Part shown: piece after piece, positions 7,033 to 15,929 of the stretch | How the letters are laid out: every line of letters begins with the position of its first letter | Numbering within the stretch: position 1 is the first letter of the stretch | Assembly (NCBI GenBank): GCA_963694825.1 | Contig: CAVOEV010000051.1 | Span: forward strand, 1 to 22,495 | Reading direction: 5' to 3' | Origin: UBA8437 sp963694825 | GTDB lineage: Bacteria > Planctomycetota > Planctomycetia > Planctomycetales > Planctomycetaceae | DNA: 22,495 nucleotides | Notes under the pieces: generated by a model | Told to the model about the DNA's origin: nothing | The model's input: only the letters and a program-made list of their open reading frames with translations | Databases searched by the model: none | Translations under genes and position numbers: made by a program

Positions 7033-9603
7033 ATGCCAACTCGACAACCGCCCATGACAACCAACATCGGCAACACACGACTCAACCCCCTGGCCCTCGC
7101 CACTCTCGCCACTCTCGTGCTGCTCGCAGCAATCACCGACTCGATCGACGCCGGTGACGACACTGTGGCCAAGAAAGTGGCTGCTAAGAAATCGCCTGCC
7201 GCGACACTGGTTGTGCTGCCCGGTGAGTTCACTCTCAGCGGCTCGGCATCGTTTCAGCAACTGGTGCCCGGGTTGATGACCGACGGCCAATTCACCGGCA
7301 CACCCACCGGACCGCTCGAATGGTCCTCGTCCAACCCCAGGGTCGTCAGCGTCAAGAACCAGACCGTTCGACCCACCGGGAACGGCCAGGCCACGATCAC
7401 CGTCCGACACGGACAACTCGTGGCCACCGCCCAGGTGACCGTCACCGACTTCGACCGGCCGGTGACCTGGGACTTTCGGATCCACGTCCAATCGGTCCTG
7501 ACCAAGGCAGGTTGCAACTCCGGAGCCTGCCACGGAGCACTCGCTGGCAAGAACGGCTTCAAACTCTCGCTGCGAGGCTACGACCCGATCGCCGACGTCC
7601 GCACCATCACCCGACAGAACCGCGGACGCCGAGTGATTCCCAACGACCCGGGCCGCAGCCTGCTGCTGACCAAGCCGACCGGAGCCGTGCCGCACAAGGG
7701 AGGCGTCCGGTTCGAAGAAGGGTCGCGCGAATACCAGGTGCTGGTCGAATGGATCGCCGCCGGACACAAGCCACCAGAAAACAACGGACCACGACTCAAA
7801 CGACTCGAAATCCTCCCGGAAAACGCCATCCTTCGACCCGGCACACGCCAACAACTGATCGTCAGAGCCCACTTCACCGACGGACACTCCGAAGATGTCA
7901 CCCGCTGGGCCAAGTTCACCTCCAACAACACCACCGTCGCAGATGTCAACGACACCGGAATGGCCCACGACGACACAACGCCCGGACGCATCGGTGAAGT
8001 CAACGTCCTGGGCCACGGCGAAACAGCCATCGTTGCCTGGTACCAAAGCAGCAACGTGGTCGCGGCACTCAGTGTCCCCTACCCCAATACCGTCGGCAAC
8101 ACGACCTTCGATACGGCCGCTCGCAACAACTTCATCGACGACCTGGTACTCGAAAAACTCAAGGGACTCCGCCTGCCACCCTCACCCCAGACCAACGACG
8201 CCGAATTCCTGCGTCGTGCCACTCTCGATACGCTCGGCGTGCTACCCACCCCCCACGAAACCCGCACCTTTCTCGACAATACCGATCCCGACCGACGGGC
8301 TCGACTGATCGAACGACTGCTGGCTCGACCCGAATACGTCGACTACTGGACCCACAAATGGTCCGACCTGCTTCTGGTCACCAGCTCGAAACTCAAACCC
8401 AAGGCCATGAAGTCCTACTCGAAGTGGATCCGCGACCACGTGGCCGCCAATACGCCCTGGGACCAGTTCGCACGCGACCTGGTCACCGCCCGCGGAACGA
8501 CTCACAAGAACGGAGCCGCCAACTTCTTTGTGCTTCACCGCGATCCGGCCGATGCTGCCGAAACCGTCTCGATGGCCTTCCTGGGCATGTCGATTCAATG
8601 TGCAAAGTGCCACGACCACCCGCTCGAGAAATGGACCAACGACGAATTCTATGGCATGGCCAACCTGTTTGCTCGAGTCCGATTCAAGACGGCTCCCGAA
8701 GGAGGCGACGGCAACCAGTCGATCTTTACCACCACCTCCGGTGAACTCATCCAACCACGAACCGGAAAACCTCAACTCCCCAAACCACTCGACGGCAAGA
8801 CCATCCCCCTGAACGCCACCGGCGACCGACGCCAACATCTTGCCAACTGGCTCGTAGCACCGCAAAACCCGTACTTCACCCGAGCGATCGTCAACCGCGT
8901 ATGGGCCAACTATCTCGGCACCGGAATCGTCGAAAACGTCGATGACCTCAGGCTGACCAACCCGCCCAGCAACGAAAAACTGCTCGCCCGACTCAGCAGC
9001 TTCCTCGTCAAGAACCACTACGACCTCAAGACGCTTATCCGACTGATCATGAATTCGAAGACCTACCAGAGATCTTCGCGGGTCGCCGCCGGCAACCAGG
9101 GCGATCGACGGTTCTACTCCAGGTTCTACCCCCGTCGACTGAAAGCCGAAGTGCTCCTCGATGCCATCTCGGCCGCCACCGGACAACACACCACATTCAA
9201 GGACTACCCCGCCGGCACCCGGTCACTCGAATTGCCCGACAGCAACGTCGCCTCCAGATTCCTCAATACCTTTGGACGACCCGATCGAGTCATCACCTGC
9301 GAATGCGAACGGTCCGATGAACCCAGCATGGTCCAGGTCCTGCACATCGTGAACGGCAATACACTCAACGACAAACTCGCCTCAAAAACCAACCGCATCG
9401 CCGGCTGGCTCGATGCCGGGCTGCCCGACTACCGGATCGTCGAATCGATCTACCTGGCCTCTCTGTCGAGATACCCGACCAACCGCGAGATGTCCGAAAC
9501 ACTCAAAATCTTTGCCGGGACCCCGGCCGACAAGAAACGTGAGTTGATCGAAGACGTGTTCTGGAGCGTGATCAGCACCAAAGAATTCCTGTTCAACCAC
9601 TAA
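7033..9603 (+). CDS. Exported cytochrome-like protein with Ig-like, DUF1549 and DUF1553 domains
   Basis: An 856-residue exported protein of the planctomycete PSD1 type. In order: a signal peptide with the core LALATLATLVLLAA (about 19-34); a BIG2-like Ig domain (57-137); a haem-type motif CNSGACHG starting at Cys161, the CX4CH spacing usual in this family; a second BIG2-like domain (255-350); DUF1549, with the FLRRATLDTLGVLPTP block and CAKCHDHP at 523-530, a CXXCH motif; and DUF1553, with NPYFTRAIVNRVWANYLGTG, RRLKAEVLLDAI and CECERSDEPS. Two motifs suggest c-type haem binding in the periplasm, but the function of the family is not known. ATG 7033 directly follows the upstream stop; ATG 7054 is an alternative that keeps the signal peptide. 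The WD40 gene follows after 44 bp. Confidence 0.93.
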   Translation: MPTRQPPMTTNIGNTRLNPLALATLATLVLLAAITDSIDAGDDTVAKKVAAKKSPAATLVVLPGEFTLSGSASFQQLVPGLMTDGQFTGTPTGPLEWSSSNPRVVSVKNQTVRPTGNGQATITVRHGQLVATAQVTVTDFDRPVTWDFRIHVQSVLTKAGCNSGACHGALAGKNGFKLSLRGYDPIADVRTITRQNRGRRVIPNDPGRSLLLTKPTGAVPHKGGVRFEEGSREYQVLVEWIAAGHKPPENNGPRLKRLEILPENAILRPGTRQQLIVRAHFTDGHSEDVTRWAKFTSNNTTVADVNDTGMAHDDTTPGRIGEVNVLGHGETAIVAWYQSSNVVAALSVPYPNTVGNTTFDTAARNNFIDDLVLEKLKGLRLPPSPQTNDAEFLRRATLDTLGVLPTPHETRTFLDNTDPDRRARLIERLLARPEYVDYWTHKWSDLLLVTSSKLKPKAMKSYSKWIRDHVAANTPWDQFARDLVTARGTTHKNGAANFFVLHRDPADAAETVSMAFLGMSIQCAKCHDHPLEKWTNDEFYGMANLFARVRFKTAPEGGDGNQSIFTTTSGELIQPRTGKPQLPKPLDGKTIPLNATGDRRQHLANWLVAPQNPYFTRAIVNRVWANYLGTGIVENVDDLRLTNPPSNEKLLARLSSFLVKNHYDLKTLIRLIMNSKTYQRSSRVAAGNQGDRRFYSRFYPRRLKAEVLLDAISAATGQHTTFKDYPAGTRSLELPDSNVASRFLNTFGRPDRVITCECERSDEPSMVQVLHIVNGNTLNDKLASKTNRIAGWLDAGLPDYRIVESIYLASLSRYPTNREMSETLKIFAGTPADKKRELIEDVFWSVISTKEFLFNH

Positions 9604-9647
9604 CCAGGCACAACCCGCCAAACCGCTCACCAGCCCGAGACTCCCAG

Positions 9648-12554
9648 ATGAAGCTCACTCGACCAACAACCCGCCACCTCATCGCCTCGGCCACCCTCGC
9701 ACTCTTCGCCACCACCACAACCAACATCCACTCGGCCAACCCCACTCCACCCACCGCAGCCACCACCGCAGCCACCACCGCAGCCACCCGAGTCCTCAAG
9801 AAGTACTGCATTGGCTGCCACAACGCCGACGACGCCGAAGGCGGCCTGGTGCTGACATCTCACGCATCACTGTTGGAAGGTGGTGAGACGGGACCGGCCG
9901 TGGTTGCTGGCCAGGCAGACGCCAGCTTGCTGATCCAGCTGATCGAACATCGCGTCAAGCCGTTCATGCCACCTAAAAACCGCCGCAGGCCGCGGTCGTC
10001 CGATATCGCGATCCTGAAGAAGTGGATCGGCGAAGGGGCACGGCCATTCCCGTCACTCGATGGACCACGATCACTGGAAGTGCCCAGCGTGCCCACCCGT
10101 GGCACGGTTCGGCAACCGGTCAACGCCCTGGTCGTGGCACCCGACGGCAGCTGGTACGCACTGGCGAGGACTGGTCGAGTCGACCTGTTGGTGCTGCCGG
10201 TGGATCCCAAGCGGCCACCACTGGCCACCTTGGCCGGCATCCCCGGCCAGGTCAGCGACCTGGCACTTTCCAGCGATGGACGTCAACTGGTGACCGCCGC
10301 CGGCGAGCCGGGTCTCTTCGGCGAAACCCGCGTCTACGAGATTGCCAAACGAGTCCGCGAGGCGGCTGCCGGCAAAGTGGCCATTCTGAAACGGATCATC
10401 CGAGGCCACTCGGACAGTCTCAACACCGTCGCACTTTCGGCCGACGGCCAACTACTGGCCACCGGATCCTACGACCGCACGATCGTTGTCTGGAACACGT
10501 CCAACGGCGAGCGACTGCTGGAATTGTCCGGACACAACGGCCCGGTGCTCGACCTGGCCTTCGACCCCAAGAACCGGTTTCTCGCCTCCGCCAGCGGCGA
10601 CCGCACCGTCAAACTCTGGCACCTCAAGACCGGCAAACGACTCGACACCTTCATCGAACCCACCAAGGGTCAAAACACCGTGGCCGTCTCGCCCGATGGC
10701 CGCTTCGTGGTCGCCGGAGGCATCGACAACCGGATCCGGGTCTGGGAAATCACCGCCGACGGGCGCGAAGGCACCAACCCGATTCGATTCTCCCGGTTCG
10801 CTCACCAGGCACCTCTGCTCGACCTCGTCTTCACCAACGACGGAAAACACCTGGTCAGTGCCAGCGAAGACCTCTCGATCAAGACCTGGACGACCAACGG
10901 GTTTCACCAGGATCGCCACTTCCCCAACCAGACCGATTGGCCCGCCACCGTCGCCGTGACCCGCGACGGCACAAGCCTGCTGGTGGGACGACTCGACGGA
11001 TCGACCGCAATCCTCTCGCTGACCAATGCCACCCAAACCGACGCCAGGCCGATCCCTCTGACCCAGGCCAGCGTGCCCAGCCCCCAACAAGATCTGGCAA
11101 ACGACAATCTGTCCAAACAGGCCGAAACCGAACCGAACAACACGCCGGCCAAAGCCAGCAAACTGGCCGCACCGGGCATCGCCACAGGAGTCCTCGCTGA
11201 AGCCTCCCACGACACGCCAAACACTACCGAAGATGTCGACCTGTTTCGGTTTTCCAGTAACAAGGACCAGAGTTGGGTGATCGAGACTCGAGCCGCTCGC
11301 GACAAGTCGCCGGCCGATACGCGAATCGAAGTACTCGATGGCGACGGCCGTCCGCTGATCCGGCTGCTGCTCCGAGCCGTCCGCGATTCGGCCATCACGT
11401 TTCGCCCGATCGATTCGCGAACCAACCAGGCACGACTCGACAACTGGGAAGAAATGGGACTCAACCAGTTCCTTTATATGAGTGGCGAGGTGGTCAAGAA
11501 CTACCGCATGCCACGCGGCCCCGATTCGGGGATGCAGTTCTACACCATCAAGGGACAACGGCACTGCTACTTCGACACCAGTGCCACCTCGCATGCACTC
11601 GACACCAAGGTCTACATCGTCGAACCACATCGACCCGGCAGCCGATTGCCCGACAACGGCCTGCCCGTCTTTCCGCTCTACTTCGCCAATGATGACGATG
11701 GACACCGCAAACTCGGCAGCGACTCGCAACTGATCTTCACCGCCCCCGAAACGGGACACTACCTGGTCAAGGTGACCGACGTGCGAGGCTTTGGTGGCAA
11801 GGACTTCAAGTATCAGCTCAGCATCCGACAGCCCAGGCCCGCCTTCAAGGCGACGCTCGGCGGACGGGATGCGACGATCCCCGAAGGAAGTGGCCAACGA
11901 TTCACCGTCAAACTCGATCGGATCGACGGATTTCACGGCCCGGTGAAAGTGACCATCGACAACCTGCCCGATGGGTTCACGGCCACCTCGCCGATCGTCG
12001 TCGAAGCCGGACATCTCGAAGCCCAGGGCGTCATCAATGTCGCCAAGAATGCCAAGGCTCCCGAAAAGGACGCCTGGGCCAAGGTGACGGTCGTGGCCCA
12101 CGCCATGGTCCTCGGCAAGCCGGTCGAACAACCCGTCGGCAACCTCGGCACCCTGAAAATCGGCAAACCGCCCAAGGCCGTCGTCACGCTGAAACTCGAT
12201 GCCGATACGCCAGCCGACGGACAGCAACCGGTCCTGATCATCGCACCAGGCCAGACGATCACCGCCATGCTCGACGTCCAACGCAATGGCTACGACGGAG
12301 ACCTGAACTTCGATGTCGAGAACCTGCCGCATGGAGTCATTGTCGACAACATCGGACTGTCGGGAATCCTGGTCCGTGCCAAAGAAACTCGACGACAAAT
12401 CTTCATCACCGCCGCCGACTGGGTGCCCGAAACACGACGGCTGATCCACGCCGTCTCGAGACAGGAAGGCAAACAGGCGTCCGCACCACTTCGCTTCGAA
12501 GTCCGACAGCTACAGCCAACCGATCCCACCACCGACACGTCGCCAGGCAAATGA
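9648..12554 (+). CDS. Exported cytochrome-c-like / WD40 / PPC-domain protein
   Basis: A 968-residue protein with a signal peptide (1-30), an Ala/Thr-rich linker, one haem motif CIGCHN at 54-59 in a planctomycete cytochrome-C-like (PSC) domain that includes MPPKNRRRP, and a WD40 propeller covering roughly 140-480. Clear WD units include LLATGSYDRTIVVWNT and FLASASGDRTVKLWHL. From about 492, AETEPNNTPAKASKL opens a pre-peptidase C-terminal (PPC)-type beta domain, and the remainder to the C-terminus is beta-rich, with YLVKVTDVRGFGGKDFKYQL and Ig-like segments. It is probably periplasmic or surface-exposed, a scaffold or electron carrier working with the two upstream products; this is inference. 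The last gene of the operon; 310 bp of non-coding DNA follow. Confidence 0.92.
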   Translation: MKLTRPTTRHLIASATLALFATTTTNIHSANPTPPTAATTAATTAATRVLKKYCIGCHNADDAEGGLVLTSHASLLEGGETGPAVVAGQADASLLIQLIEHRVKPFMPPKNRRRPRSSDIAILKKWIGEGARPFPSLDGPRSLEVPSVPTRGTVRQPVNALVVAPDGSWYALARTGRVDLLVLPVDPKRPPLATLAGIPGQVSDLALSSDGRQLVTAAGEPGLFGETRVYEIAKRVREAAAGKVAILKRIIRGHSDSLNTVALSADGQLLATGSYDRTIVVWNTSNGERLLELSGHNGPVLDLAFDPKNRFLASASGDRTVKLWHLKTGKRLDTFIEPTKGQNTVAVSPDGRFVVAGGIDNRIRVWEITADGREGTNPIRFSRFAHQAPLLDLVFTNDGKHLVSASEDLSIKTWTTNGFHQDRHFPNQTDWPATVAVTRDGTSLLVGRLDGSTAILSLTNATQTDARPIPLTQASVPSPQQDLANDNLSKQAETEPNNTPAKASKLAAPGIATGVLAEASHDTPNTTEDVDLFRFSSNKDQSWVIETRAARDKSPADTRIEVLDGDGRPLIRLLLRAVRDSAITFRPIDSRTNQARLDNWEEMGLNQFLYMSGEVVKNYRMPRGPDSGMQFYTIKGQRHCYFDTSATSHALDTKVYIVEPHRPGSRLPDNGLPVFPLYFANDDDGHRKLGSDSQLIFTAPETGHYLVKVTDVRGFGGKDFKYQLSIRQPRPAFKATLGGRDATIPEGSGQRFTVKLDRIDGFHGPVKVTIDNLPDGFTATSPIVVEAGHLEAQGVINVAKNAKAPEKDAWAKVTVVAHAMVLGKPVEQPVGNLGTLKIGKPPKAVVTLKLDADTPADGQQPVLIIAPGQTITAMLDVQRNGYDGDLNFDVENLPHGVIVDNIGLSGILVRAKETRRQIFITAADWVPETRRLIHAVSRQEGKQASAPLRFEVRQLQPTDPTTDTSPGK
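9751..9786 (+). repeat. Three tandem 12-bp units inside the WD40 gene
   Basis: CCACCGCAGCCA is repeated three times without change, encoding an Ala/Thr-rich linker between the signal peptide and the cytochrome-like domain. The unit is a multiple of three, so copy-number change by slippage would lengthen or shorten the linker without a frameshift. Confidence 0.85.
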
Positions 12555-12864
12555 TCGGCCAGGTGGCCAGCATCGTCACCAGCCAAACGGGCCTGACGAA
12601 CGGTTGTGCCAGTCGTTCCGGTTACACCGAGCGACGCGGGATCAGCTGATCTCGACAGCCACGAAGAACGCGCGATCGTCTTTCCCCAGGTCGATGCGAG
12701 ACGTAGAGTGTTTTTGAGACGCAAGACACAAGAGGGGCTCGGTCAGGACCGAGCCAACGAATCCGAGTATCACTTCGTATAAAGGTCCGGTGGAATTCGG
12801 TCGACACCGAAGCAGTTTCCATTGACGGGCCACCTTCGGCTGGACAGCCGACACGGGCATCACG
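12555..12864 (+). other. Structured intergenic region before the ABC permease
   Basis: No credible gene lies in these 310 bp. Three short hairpins are present: 8 bp with loop CAGG at 12736-12755, 6 bp with loop CGAC at 12796-12811, and 6 bp with loop GGAC at 12836-12851. A -10-like TATAAA sits at 12778-12783 with no good -35, so hairpins 2 and 3 could lie in the leader of the permease mRNA. Hairpin 1 lacks a T-run and is not a standard terminator. Confidence 0.55.
12836..12851 (+). promoter_or_regulatory. GGA-loop hairpin before the permease start (possible CsrA site)
   Basis: TCGGCT-GGAC-AGCCGA forms a perfect 6-bp stem with GGA fully exposed in a 4-nt loop, ending 13 nt before the ATG at 12865. 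CsrA is known to bind GGA in such loops near ribosome sites. The hairpin at 12736-12755 also exposes GG of a GGA. Regulation by the CsrA of this window is inference. Confidence 0.35.
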
Positions 12865-13863
12865 ATGAACAGTCTTCTTTCATTCGCATCGCTGCTCGCC
12901 CAAGGTGCACCACCCGCCGTCATGCCTCCGGTCGAGGCAACAATGGCGGCCAATTACGAGTGGGGGCTGGTACTGGGAGTCGCCTTCGTGCTGCTCGGAG
13001 TGTTGCTCGCGGTCAGTTATTTCACTCGCACCGGCATCATCGCTCGCTCAACCACGATGGAAGCGACGCGTCAGCCGCTGTTCATCCTGCTGATGACACT
13101 GGGGATCAGCCTGATGCTGATCTTGGCCTTCCTGCCGTACCTGACGTTTGGTGAAGACATCAAGATGTTCAAGGACGGCGGCCTGTCCACCATCCTGATC
13201 TCGGGAATCCTGCTGGCCGTCTGGACGGCCAGCACGAGTATTTCTCAGGAAATCGAAGGTCGGACGGCGATGACACTGCTGTCCAAGCCGGTCAACCGTC
13301 GGCAGTTCGTTGTCGGCAAGTACCTCGGCATTCTGCAAGCCGTCCTGCTGCTGATGCTGCCCTTGGCCATCGCCTTCTGTGCCCTGATCTACTTCAAGGT
13401 CGGTTACGACGCGCGCGAGCAGTCCAAGGAAATTCCCGAGTTCTTTGATCTCGAGAACATGCGTCCGAACATGGACCGACTGCTGCCTGTACTCCAAGCC
13501 ATTCCGCCCATGTTCCTGGTGCTGTGCGAAATCGCAGTCATGGCTGCCGTCAGCGTGGCGATTTCGACCCGAGCCCCCCTGGTCGTCAACATGACCAGCA
13601 GCTTTGCCATCTTCGTCATCGCTCACATTGCACCCGTGCTGGTGCAGCAGGATTCCGGAGGACTCGAGCCAGTCCGCTTTGTCGCCAACCTGATCGCCAT
13701 CGCCCTGCCAGGCCTCGAATTCTTCAACACGCAAACAGCAGTCTCGACCGACACGATCGTCGCACCAATCTACCTCGGCACCGCAGTCCTCTACTGCGCC
13801 GCCTACTCAGCCATGGCTATCCTGCTCGCCTTCATCCTCTTCGAAGACCGAGACCTCACCTAG
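12865..13863 (+). CDS. ABC-2 type transport permease
   Basis: A 332-residue membrane protein with about eight hydrophobic segments, for example WGLVLGVAFVLLGVLLAVS, FILLMTLGISLMLILAFLPY, a long helix after VVGKYLG, and a final AAYSAMAILLAFILF. The cytoplasmic block TSISQEIEGRTAMTLLSKPV-NRRQFVVGKY is the hallmark of ABC-2 permeases, which normally pair with a separate ATPase to export a substrate or serve gliding and copper systems. The loop between helices 4 and 5 (DAREQSKEIPEFFDLENMRP) is probably extracytoplasmic or membrane-peripheral. No intact ATPase gene lies nearby; the downstream ABC-like protein has lost its P-loop. A working partner would have to be encoded elsewhere. Start ATG 12865 follows the hairpin region; no clear Shine-Dalgarno is seen. 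Confidence 0.88.
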   Translation: MNSLLSFASLLAQGAPPAVMPPVEATMAANYEWGLVLGVAFVLLGVLLAVSYFTRTGIIARSTTMEATRQPLFILLMTLGISLMLILAFLPYLTFGEDIKMFKDGGLSTILISGILLAVWTASTSISQEIEGRTAMTLLSKPVNRRQFVVGKYLGILQAVLLLMLPLAIAFCALIYFKVGYDAREQSKEIPEFFDLENMRPNMDRLLPVLQAIPPMFLVLCEIAVMAAVSVAISTRAPLVVNMTSSFAIFVIAHIAPVLVQQDSGGLEPVRFVANLIAIALPGLEFFNTQTAVSTDTIVAPIYLGTAVLYCAAYSAMAILLAFILFEDRDLT

Positions 13864-13868
13864 ACTGC

Positions 13869-13888
13869 CAGGGACTGGCTCTCCGTCC
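13869..13888 (+). repeat. Intergenic repeat, left half (copy 1)
   Basis: The 20 bases here are identical to 19891-19910 and share their first 13 bases with the full palindromic element at 20390-20430. It begins 5 nt after the permease stop codon. The right arm ending GTCCC is not seen here. Confidence 0.75.
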
Positions 13889-14018
13889 ACCCTCCAGCCC
13901 CAAACGCCACACGCCACAGAAGTTGGTCTGGCAACACCTCACGCCGCCCGGCTAGCATGAAAGTGGCGGAACCCAACGTCTGCCGAACGGGCCACGGCGG
14001 GGCAAAAGCGAGGCACTC

Positions 14019-15884
14019 GTGTCAGTTCGACCTGAAGATGCGTTCCGACGAGCCGTTTCCCGGCGCGACCTGCTGCAGGGCTCGGCACTCGTCTCACACC
14101 TGCTCTCAGCCACATCCGTGCTGCTGGCCGCCGCGACGCTGGTCTGTGTCGCTGCTTTGTTCAACACCTGGCTCAGACCAGCCAGCATCGACTCCGCAAA
14201 CCCTCAACGCCTCGAACAACTCGTCCTGCTGCTCTCCAACACGCACCTCTCGATCGGCCTGCTGGCACTGACGGCCGGGACCGTGTTCTGGATCCTGCAT
14301 CGCAGCACCAGTCACCTGGCCGACTCGGCCGCCCAGACCGTCGCCCGTGGCATCAGCGATCGACTGCGTCGAGCCATGTTTCGTCAGCACCTGAGAATCG
14401 GGCCGGGCGATGTCGATGGGTGCACCGGCGAATCGGTTCGCAAAAGACTCTCTGAAGACATCGCGATCGTGTCGACGGCGACCCTCGACACACTCGGCCG
14501 ACTCGGCCGCGACACCATGACCGCCGCAACCTGCCTCGTCCTGGCGTTGCTTGCCGACCCGATCCTGGCCCTGCAATGCCTGCTGCTGCCGGCGGCGTTG
14601 CTGGGGTGGCTCGTGATTCGCGACCGAGCCGCACGGAATCGACACCGGCTCGCCGTCGACGACCTGGCCCAAACCACCGATCAGCAGATCCACGAGTCCT
14701 TCTCGCAGGTCCGACTGGCCTGCGGCTACAGTACCGACCGCCTGGCCCAGGACCGACTCGACGCGTCTCTTGCCGACGCCGGTCAACTGGCAACCGCCCG
14801 CGACAGCCGACACATCCTCGGACGTGCGATTCGAGGAAGCCTGAAAGCCATCGCCGCCGCAGTGATTCTCGCACTCGTCAGCCGACGCCTGCTCGACACC
14901 CCACCACCGGACTCGCTCAATCTTCCCTCCGCACTCATCCTCGTAGTCAGCATCGCCGGACTGCTCAGAGCCCTCGACCGACGCGGTGAACTGCAACGGA
15001 TTGCCGAACAAGCGGGCCGGGCCGCCGAACGGATTCACGAATACCTGGATCGAGTCCCTCACGTGTCACAGGCCGTCGGAGCCAGGTTCCTGGAACCGCT
15101 GGCCGACGAGATTCGCTTCGAATCGGTCACCTGGCAAACCGACGACGCAACCCCAACCCAATCACAGACCCCGAGCCTGAAGGGGCTCGACCTGGTGATC
15201 CCTGCTGGCGAAACGACCGCATTGCTGTCGGTCGATCCGCGAGAAGCTCGGGCGGTGGCCTGGCTGCTGGCCCGGTTCATCGATCCGCACGGAGGTCGAA
15301 TCGTGATCGACGGGCAGGACATCGCCACCGGCACTCTTGAATCGTTGAGAGCCGAGGTGCTGGTCGTGGCTGGCGATGGCGATTGCTTCGCGGGCAGCGT
15401 GCTCGACAATATCTGCTGTGGTCGACCCGAAGGAGGACTCAGCCGAGCAACCGAAGCCGCCAAGGCCGTTCACGCTCATCACTTCATCTCCAAACTCCCC
15501 AATGGATACGAAACGAAACTGGGATCAGACGATGTCCGCCTCGACGCCGGACAGGCCTACCGCATCGGACTCGCTCGAGCCCTCGCTCGTAACCCCGCAC
15601 TGCTGGTTATCGAAGAACCCGCCACGCCCATGGACGCCGACACCAAGTCGCTGCTCGATGACACCTACGACCGCATCACCACCGGACGGACTGTCATCTT
15701 TCTCCCCAACCGACTCTCGACCGTTCGTCGAGCCAATCGAGTGGTCCTGGTGCACGACGGACAGGTCGCAGAAACCGGCCAGCACGAAGACCTGGTCCGC
15801 ACCAGTGAACTCTACCGGCACTGGGAATACACACGGTTCAACGCCTTCGGCACCCACACTCTCCCCTCACCGGCAGGCCACTGA
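14019..15884 (+). CDS. ABC-exporter-like protein with degenerate ATPase domain
   Basis: A 621-residue protein with the layout of an MsbA-type half-transporter: a membrane region (residues about 20-320, with helices around 30-50, 77-93, 168-200, 275-290 and 300-318) and a C-terminal nucleotide-binding-domain fold. The latter is recognisable from LKGLDLVIPAGETTALL, RFIDPHGGRIVIDGQDI, LPNGYETKLG, LDAGQAYRIGLARALARNPA and RANRVVLVHDGQVAETGQHE. The working residues are mostly gone: SVDPREARA (404-412) replaces the P-loop GPxGxGKST, Gly452 the Q-loop Gln, LDAGQ the LSGGQ signature, VIEEP the Walker B LLDE, and Asn564 the H-loop His. It starts at GTG 14019 with GAGG upstream. The reading frame is intact, so this is not simple decay. 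ATP-driven transport by itself is unlikely; a scaffold or heterodimer partner is possible. Confidence 0.88.
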   Translation: MSVRPEDAFRRAVSRRDLLQGSALVSHLLSATSVLLAAATLVCVAALFNTWLRPASIDSANPQRLEQLVLLLSNTHLSIGLLALTAGTVFWILHRSTSHLADSAAQTVARGISDRLRRAMFRQHLRIGPGDVDGCTGESVRKRLSEDIAIVSTATLDTLGRLGRDTMTAATCLVLALLADPILALQCLLLPAALLGWLVIRDRAARNRHRLAVDDLAQTTDQQIHESFSQVRLACGYSTDRLAQDRLDASLADAGQLATARDSRHILGRAIRGSLKAIAAAVILALVSRRLLDTPPPDSLNLPSALILVVSIAGLLRALDRRGELQRIAEQAGRAAERIHEYLDRVPHVSQAVGARFLEPLADEIRFESVTWQTDDATPTQSQTPSLKGLDLVIPAGETTALLSVDPREARAVAWLLARFIDPHGGRIVIDGQDIATGTLESLRAEVLVVAGDGDCFAGSVLDNICCGRPEGGLSRATEAAKAVHAHHFISKLPNGYETKLGSDDVRLDAGQAYRIGLARALARNPALLVIEEPATPMDADTKSLLDDTYDRITTGRTVIFLPNRLSTVRRANRVVLVHDGQVAETGQHEDLVRTSELYRHWEYTRFNAFGTHTLPSPAGH

Positions 15885-15929
15885 TAGAATTGAACTCGAT
15901 AGACCCGATTCCTCAATCGCGATGCCTCC

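Noticed and set aside
5704..8046. A 780-codon open frame on the minus strand opposite the DUF1501 and PSD1-type genes
   Set aside because: It spans the junction of two well-supported plus-strand genes, and its product is low in family features and rich in Gly/Asp/Val. Codon bias of the sense genes leaves the antisense frame open.
10452..12449. A 665-codon minus-strand frame opposite the WD40 gene
   Set aside because: The same antisense shadow effect; the sense strand has clear WD40 and PPC motifs over the whole span.
12736..12755. The 8-bp hairpin after the WD40 gene, considered as an intrinsic terminator
   Set aside because: No T-run follows on either strand and it lies about 180 bp past the stop codon. 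It is kept only as a possible structural or CsrA-type element.
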